The notes beneath the pieces were generated by a model, which was not told the DNA's origin, ran no database searches, and saw nothing but the letters and a program-made list of their open reading frames with translations. This document shows, one piece after another, positions 15,337-19,335 of a DNA stretch of 19,335 bases. The stretch is from Desulfobulbaceae bacterium (GTDB lineage: Bacteria > Desulfobacterota > Desulfobulbia > Desulfobulbales > Desulfocapsaceae). How positions within the stretch are numbered: position 1 is the first letter of the stretch; each line of letters starts with the position of its first letter. Where the stretch lies: NCBI GenBank assembly GCA_031256095.1, contig JAIRRG010000086.1:1-19335 (forward strand), in the 5' to 3' direction. Both the position numbers and the translations under genes were made by a program.

Positions 15337-15377
15337 GAGTTTCAATCACCTGATATCTAACATCTTTTTTCGCCATC

Positions 15378-15414
15378 CCTCGCCGCAACAGGATCTATCA
15401 TCCCATCGCGGCGA
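15378..15414 (-). other. Hairpin just after napA
   Basis: TCGCCGC (15380-15386) and GCGGCGA (15408-15414) form a 7-base-pair GC-rich stem with a 21-base loop, extended by two pairs with one bulge. On the minus strand no U-run follows, so it is more likely an mRNA processing or stabilising element than a terminator. Confidence 0.35.
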
Positions 15415-15426
15415 AGGTTTCGCAGC

Positions 15427-17811
15427 TTACACCAGATACGGCTTCAGCGCCTCTGGCCCAGAGAGCCGTTTCACCTGCACGGCGCAGATCTTGAATTCCG
15501 GCTCCTTCGAGGCGGCATCTACGGCGTCGATCGTCAACCTGTTGATCAGCCGGTCGGGATGCTGATCATGCCAGTAAACGAAGACCATACCTTCCATAGG
15601 CCCGTCAATCACTTTCGCGGGCAAGCGGTTGACGCCGCGCCGCGATTTCACCTCAACCATATCGTTGGGCTTGATACCCAGGCGCGCGGCATCCTTCGGG
15701 TTGATTTCGACGTAGGCGTAAGGATTGGCTTGCAGCAGCTCCGGAATCCGGCCCGTCATCGACATGGTATGCCAATGATCAATGATGCGCCCGGTGGACA
15801 GGTAGAAGGGATATTCGGCGTCCGGCACCTCTTCCGGCGCACCCTGATCACGCAGCCAGATCCACAGGGTGCGGTCTTCATGGCCCGGCCCGTAAAACTG
15901 ATAGGGCAGGTCGTTCTTCGATTCTTTGTCAGCCAGCGGGTCACGGCCTTTGACGAACTTTTTCACCGTGCCACCGGTTTTGGCGTATTCTTCGGTTGGC
16001 ACTGGCCACTGGGCGCCGTCGGCCATCTGTTCCAGTACCGCGTAGGTGGCGCCGCGTAGATCGTTGTCACGGCCAGCCGTGAGTTTCTGGCTGTATTCGT
16101 CCCAGATCGCCTTCGGCAGGGCATAGCCTTCCTCCAGACCGTCGAAATCTTTCACACACTGGGCGACAAGCGGATCGGTCAGTTTTTCCGCCAGCTTTTT
16201 CGCCCATTGGCGAGCGATCCACACCTCTGGTTTAGCCTGGCCAGGGGGATTGATCGCCTTCTTGGTCAACTGCGAACGCCTTTCGGTGCAGCCGTAGACG
16301 CCGGTCTTTTCAAAATGAAAGGCGGTCGGTAGGATCAGATTGGCGTGCTGGGTGGTCAGGGTTGGGAAAATATCGGTGCAAACGATGAAATTGTCTTCCC
16401 GCGTGAACCCGGCTTCATATTTGCCGAGATCGGGCAGGCTTTGGGCTGGCGAGGTGCAGTTGATCCAGATCGCCTTGATCTTGCCGTCGTTCAGGGCTTG
16501 GAACATGGCCATCGTGTGCAGGCCGCCGCCGTCGGGGATGCGCCCCAGCGGCAGGCCCCAGGCGGTTTCCACCTGGTTGCGCATCTTCTCCTTTTCAATG
16601 GGCCGGTGTCCCGGCAAGATGTGGCAGAGGCCGCCCGCCTCGCGCACACCGCCGCAGGCGTTCGGCTGGCCGGTCAGCGACAGGCTGTCGGCACCATCTT
16701 TCAGCAACTGACCGGTTAAAATGTGCAGGTTGTGGACGAGATTGTTGACGAAGACGCCCTGCTTGCGCTGATTCAGGCCCATCGTCCATAAACTGACTGT
16801 GCCTTTCGAAGCGGCGAACCAACGGGCCACCGTGCGCACGTCGTCGGCTGTGAAAACGCCGCCGCAGAGGCGGGCGACCTCCTCTGGCGTGTATTTGCTC
16901 ACTTGGGCGCGGTAGGCCTCGAGGTCAACCACCTTGTCACCCTGGTGGAAGGTGGTGTATTTCTTGATGAAATCCTCATTATAGAGTTTTTCGTCGAGAA
17001 TGACGTGAGCCATGCCGTTGAGAAGGGCCAGATCGGTGCCAGGCTTGAATTGCAGATGCTTGTCGGCGATGCGCGAGGTCTGCGTGATGCGCGGATCAAC
17101 ATTGATCACCTTGACCGCATCGGGGTTGTCGAGTTTGCGCCGCATGATTCGCCTGAACAGCACTGGATGCGCCTCGGCAGTGTTCGAGCCGATGATGAAA
17201 AAGCAAAAAGCTTTCTCAATGTCGGCATAACCGCCAATCGGTTCATCGGCGCCGAACGAAGTCTGGTAGCCGCCAACGGCGCTGGCCATGCACAGGCGCG
17301 GATTGCCCTCGACGTTGTTCGAACGCAGGCCGCCGCGCATGATCTTCTGGAAGAGGTAAGTTTCCTCGGTCAGGGCCTGACCGCTGCCGTAGTAAGCGAC
17401 GGCGCTGCTGCCGCCGTCTTTGTAGGCTTGGGCGAAGGCTTCGGCGGCCAAATCAATGGCCTTCTCCCAGGAAATTTCTTTGAATTTATCGGTCTTTTTG
17501 GCGCGGTAAAGCGGTTTAGTCAGCCGGTCGGGATGGCGCATACACTTCCAAAAACTCATTCCCTTCATGCACAAATAGCCAAAGTTGGTGCGGGCCTCGG
17601 CAACGCCGCGCAAGCCAATGGGCTGGCCGCCCTTTACGCCCAGTTCCAGGCGGCAGCCAACGCCGCAGAGGCGGCAGGAACCGCGATGCCAACTGACGCC
17701 GGCGTCGGCTTTTTTCGCTTCGGCGAGACTAAAGGGCAAGTGGATGCCGACACAGGAAGCGGCGGACAGGGCCGCAGCCTTTTTGATGAAGTCACGTCGC
17801 GTTTTATTCAT
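15427..17811 (-). CDS. napA: Periplasmic nitrate reductase catalytic subunit
   Basis: Reduces nitrate to nitrite in the periplasm using bis-MGD molybdenum and one [4Fe-4S] cluster. The 794-residue protein starts with a twin-arginine leader (TRRDFIKKAAALSAASC). The cluster ligands are Cys46, Cys49, Cys53 (CRLCGVGC) and Cys81 (GYLCMKG), spaced C-x2-C-x3-C-x27-C as in NapA. NPRLCMASA (Cys174) is the molybdenum ligand; a cysteine here, with GGYQTSFGADEP after it, points to nitrate reductase rather than formate dehydrogenase (selenocysteine/cysteine in a different setting). The C-terminal molybdopterin dinucleotide domain is complete (YPFYLSTGRIIDHWHTMSMT). The ATG at 17811 follows AGGAGG with 8-base spacing, 18 bases after napM. 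Confidence 0.95.
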   Translation of the reverse strand: MNKTRRDFIKKAAALSAASCVGIHLPFSLAEAKKADAGVSWHRGSCRLCGVGCRLELGVKGGQPIGLRGVAEARTNFGYLCMKGMSFWKCMRHPDRLTKPLYRAKKTDKFKEISWEKAIDLAAEAFAQAYKDGGSSAVAYYGSGQALTEETYLFQKIMRGGLRSNNVEGNPRLCMASAVGGYQTSFGADEPIGGYADIEKAFCFFIIGSNTAEAHPVLFRRIMRRKLDNPDAVKVINVDPRITQTSRIADKHLQFKPGTDLALLNGMAHVILDEKLYNEDFIKKYTTFHQGDKVVDLEAYRAQVSKYTPEEVARLCGGVFTADDVRTVARWFAASKGTVSLWTMGLNQRKQGVFVNNLVHNLHILTGQLLKDGADSLSLTGQPNACGGVREAGGLCHILPGHRPIEKEKMRNQVETAWGLPLGRIPDGGGLHTMAMFQALNDGKIKAIWINCTSPAQSLPDLGKYEAGFTREDNFIVCTDIFPTLTTQHANLILPTAFHFEKTGVYGCTERRSQLTKKAINPPGQAKPEVWIARQWAKKLAEKLTDPLVAQCVKDFDGLEEGYALPKAIWDEYSQKLTAGRDNDLRGATYAVLEQMADGAQWPVPTEEYAKTGGTVKKFVKGRDPLADKESKNDLPYQFYGPGHEDRTLWIWLRDQGAPEEVPDAEYPFYLSTGRIIDHWHTMSMTGRIPELLQANPYAYVEINPKDAARLGIKPNDMVEVKSRRGVNRLPAKVIDGPMEGMVFVYWHDQHPDRLINRLTIDAVDAASKEPEFKICAVQVKRLSGPEALKPYLV

Positions 17812-17829
17812 AGGTGTACCTCCTGAGTC

Positions 17830-18216
17830 TCATTTTTTCGCGGCGAATGTGTGGGGAATATGGCATTGCCAACAGGCTTTGTTTTGCGGGCATTTGGCCA
17901 GTCGGTCGGCGTGGCAGGCGGCGCAGGCGCCAGGTGATGGCGTCACCACGAAATTCTCGAAACTGCCGTGGCATTGGTAGCATTTGACCATGGCTAGGCC
18001 ATGCTTCGAGTCGTACCATTCCTTTTCAATTTCCGGTGTCGCTGCCTTGTGACATTCGGCGCAGTCGACCAGCATTTCCTGGGCTGACAGTGGCGGATGG
18101 CCGGGCGCCGGTTTGGCCGGTGTTTTTTTAGCCGCCGCCGCGAAGGCCACACCGCTTGCGGCGAGGAGGCTTACGGCCAATAGGGCGACAATCTTCATGC
18201 GGATTCCTGTTTTCAC
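17830..18216 (-). CDS. napM: Tetraheme cytochrome c, NapM-type
   Basis: A 128-residue periplasmic cytochrome with a signal peptide (residues 1-26, cut near AFA|AAA) and four CxxCH haem sites: CAECH (52-56), CYQCH (79-83), CAACH (98-102) and CWQCH (115-119). It probably passes electrons to NapA. It is not NapB, which has two haems, nor NapC, which is membrane-anchored. A small tetraheme NapM next to napA is known from Desulfovibrio nap clusters. The start is taken as the GTG at 18216, which follows AAGGAGG with 6-base spacing; an ATG at 18198 (MKIVALLAV) is preceded by AGGA and would shorten the signal peptide by six residues. First gene of the nap operon here. Confidence 0.85.
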   Translation of the reverse strand: MKTGIRMKIVALLAVSLLAASGVAFAAAAKKTPAKPAPGHPPLSAQEMLVDCAECHKAATPEIEKEWYDSKHGLAMVKCYQCHGSFENFVVTPSPGACAACHADRLAKCPQNKACWQCHIPHTFAAKK

Positions 18217-18305
18217 CTTTCCCCTCCTTCTGAGAAAATGTTTTGAAACAGTGGTGGAAAAAAATGCCTGTCCGATGACGGTTTTCCAGATACATAAAAA
18301 AAAGC

Positions 18306-18320
18306 TGCAAGGATTGTTCC
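18306..18320 (-). promoter_or_regulatory. Possible sigma-54 promoter of the nap operon
   Basis: On the minus strand GG (18320-18319), ten bases, GC (18308-18307): GGAACAATCCTTGCA. The -12 element TTGCA is complete; the -24 element keeps GG and AC but lacks other consensus bases. Transcription would begin near 18295, about 80 bases before the napM start. Confidence 0.4.
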
Positions 18321-18374
18321 CGCCCTGAAAATGGCTGATTCCGTGCGGCCTTGACAGGATTGCGCCGCCGCCAC

Positions 18375-18410
18375 GTTACGAAAAGGTAACAGACGGTCGT
18401 CGTCTGTTAC
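18375..18410. promoter_or_regulatory. Nested inverted repeats upstream of napM (putative activator site)
   Basis: GTAACAGACG (18386-18395) and CGTCTGTTAC (18401-18410) form a perfect 10-base inverted repeat with a 5-base centre. GTTAC at 18375-18379 and GTAAC at 18386-18390 form a second, 6-base-spaced pair sharing the middle half-site. So the half-site GTAAC occurs three times. It lies about 80 to 115 bases upstream of the putative sigma-54 start, the usual place for an enhancer. The rest of the 18217-18575 gap holds no gene that I see. Confidence 0.5.
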
Positions 18411-18575
18411 AGTGTGGTAGCGCCTCGATGCTCCAACTTTTCCCTCATTTTCCCCGGCCTGAAGAACATTTCGAGCGGATACGCTTGGCGTGACTCGTAT
18501 TTTTTTGGCGCTCTGGTACACTGGCGGCCAAATATCGCCACCGCCTTTACCTGCCTTTAACTCGATCAAAATGCC

Positions 18576-18986
18576 ATGGACCCATACAACGAAGCCCATC
18601 TTTTTGTCGCCGCCATCCGCGTTTTACGGCATCAGAAAAACAGTCCGCCCAGCGTTGAAGAGGTTGGCGCCATGCTGCGTATTTCGGACGAGGCCGGACA
18701 TGCCCTGCGCCGCAAACTGGAGGCGTTGAGGATCATCGAAACCGTGGCCGACCCGTTCACAGTAAAAATGACGGTGGCCAACCACCTGGCCCTGGAAAAC
18801 CTGCCGCGCCAGGAAGAGGCCAAAGACGCACTGGCAAGGGAGCTGGAGCGTTTTCAGGCCGAGAAGAAGAGTGGTGAGCAAAAAATTTCCAGCCTCCAGG
18901 CTGAATTTGCCCGCAAGCAGCAGGAAAAGCTGGCTGGTATTGAAGCGATGCTGAAAAAGGAAATGGAACGGCGCCGGGAGGGGTGA
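18576..18986 (+). CDS. Unknown protein: winged-helix-like N-terminus plus coiled coil
   Basis: A 136-residue cytoplasmic protein I cannot name. Residues 5-75 (AAIRVLRHQKNSPPSVEEVG, ISDEAGHALRRKLEALRIIE) have the helix-turn-helix-wing pattern of small DNA-binding domains. Residues 78-135 are strongly charged and heptad-like (KDALARELERFQAEKKSGEQ onward), a coiled coil for dimerisation. No ribosome site precedes the ATG at 18576. Transcribed away from the nap operon and sharing its upstream region, so it could be a regulator of it, but nothing shows this directly. It ends exactly against the convergent hemY stop codon (18984-18986 versus 18987-18989). Confidence 0.75.
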   Translation: MDPYNEAHLFVAAIRVLRHQKNSPPSVEEVGAMLRISDEAGHALRRKLEALRIIETVADPFTVKMTVANHLALENLPRQEEAKDALARELERFQAEKKSGEQKISSLQAEFARKQQEKLAGIEAMLKKEMERRREG

Positions 18987-19335
18987 TTAAAAATAAATTT
19001 TCTTCACTTCCGTGGCCGGCCTCGGATTTTCTCCGGCCAAACGAGCCGTGGCCACAGCCTTGGCCGTTTTGATCATGTCGTTGACACCGATGCCGTTCCA
19101 GCCGCATCCGCAGACGAAGAGACCGGGATTTTCAGCCACCAGCCGATCACGCCAGGCCAGCAACTTGGCCGCGTCTTCTTCCAGTTGTGGGATGCCGCCC
19201 AGCGGACGCAGAGTTTCCGTGTAAACCGGCTGACCGGCAAGGCCGAGAGTGTGGCTGATGTCGGCCAAGACCGGAATTAAACTGTTTTCCTCCTCATAGC
19301 GTTCCTCATGCCGCCGTCCGCCGACCAGGGTTTCG
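18987..19335 (-). CDS. hemY: Protoporphyrinogen oxidase, C-terminal end (5' part outside the window)
   Basis: The last 116 residues of an FAD-dependent oxidase; the frame is open to the right edge. The visible part has TLVGGRRHEERY, a mid-part RPLGGIPQLEEDAAK, and the FAD-binding end PGLFVCGCGWNGIGVNDMI followed by KTAKAVATA, as in HemY-type protoporphyrinogen oxidases. The enzyme converts protoporphyrinogen IX to protoporphyrin IX in haem synthesis, normally with oxygen or quinone as acceptor. Two cysteines stand in the FAD-binding strand (CGCGWN), where alanine or glycine is more common. Haem is needed by the tetraheme cytochrome next door, though the genes are not co-transcribed. A related amine-oxidase-family enzyme is a less likely reading. 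Confidence 0.83.
   Translation of the reverse strand, partial: ETLVGGRRHEERYEEENSLIPVLADISHTLGLAGQPVYTETLRPLGGIPQLEEDAAKLLAWRDRLVAENPGLFVCGCGWNGIGVNDMIKTAKAVATARLAGENPRPATEVKKIYF

Noticed and set aside
15427..17811. Formate dehydrogenase instead of NapA
   Set aside because: The cysteine spacing, the Tat leader, and the linked NapD and NapM genes all fit nitrate reductase better.

Overview
The window (about 19.3 kb, GC-rich) is a run of ordinary chromosomal genes, mostly on the minus strand, from a Gram-negative bacterium. Signs of a Gram-negative respirer are an outer-membrane porin (OmpW), a periplasmic nitrate reductase with a tetraheme NapM-type cytochrome, an exosortase with its target, and oxygen-dependent-type haem synthesis (HemY). 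The NapM-NapA-NapD set resembles the nap clusters of deltaproteobacteria (Desulfobacterota), so I favour that group, but this is inference from gene content only.

Layout, left to right. 1-2133 (minus): asd, yciA and a 3-oxoacyl-ACP synthase III-like gene cut by the window edge, closely spaced. 2249-3160 (plus): ompW with its own promoter and a terminator. 3162-5672 (minus): an 836-residue ATP-grasp/phosphohistidine dikinase with the domain order of rifampicin phosphotransferase. 5779-7867 (minus): a PlsC-type acyltransferase overlapping a PAP2-type phosphatase/phosphotransferase, probably a lipid pair. 8018-10788 (minus): a VIT/vWA surface protein ending in a VPEPE sorting tail, overlapping by 4 bases an exosortase, apparently a dedicated enzyme-substrate pair. 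10789-11144: intergenic, with a palindromic dispersed-type repeat. 11145-14413 (minus): rtcB and thpR (RNA ligase and 2',3'-cyclic phosphodiesterase), then purF with its own leader. 14494-18216 (minus): napM, napA, a small unknown gene, a REP-like scar, napD. 18217-18575: regulatory region with nested inverted repeats and a possible sigma-54 promoter. 18576-18986 (plus): an unknown helix-turn-helix plus coiled-coil protein. 18987-19335 (minus): the C-terminal end of protoporphyrinogen oxidase.

The most interesting parts are the exosortase/VIT-vWA pair next to lipid enzymes, the RtcB-ThpR RNA-end pair, the nap operon interrupted by a foreign-looking small gene and a REP-like scar, the purF leader that consists almost wholly of two terminator-like hairpins, and the rifampicin-phosphotransferase-like dikinase. 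No tRNA, rRNA, CRISPR array or complete insertion sequence was seen.
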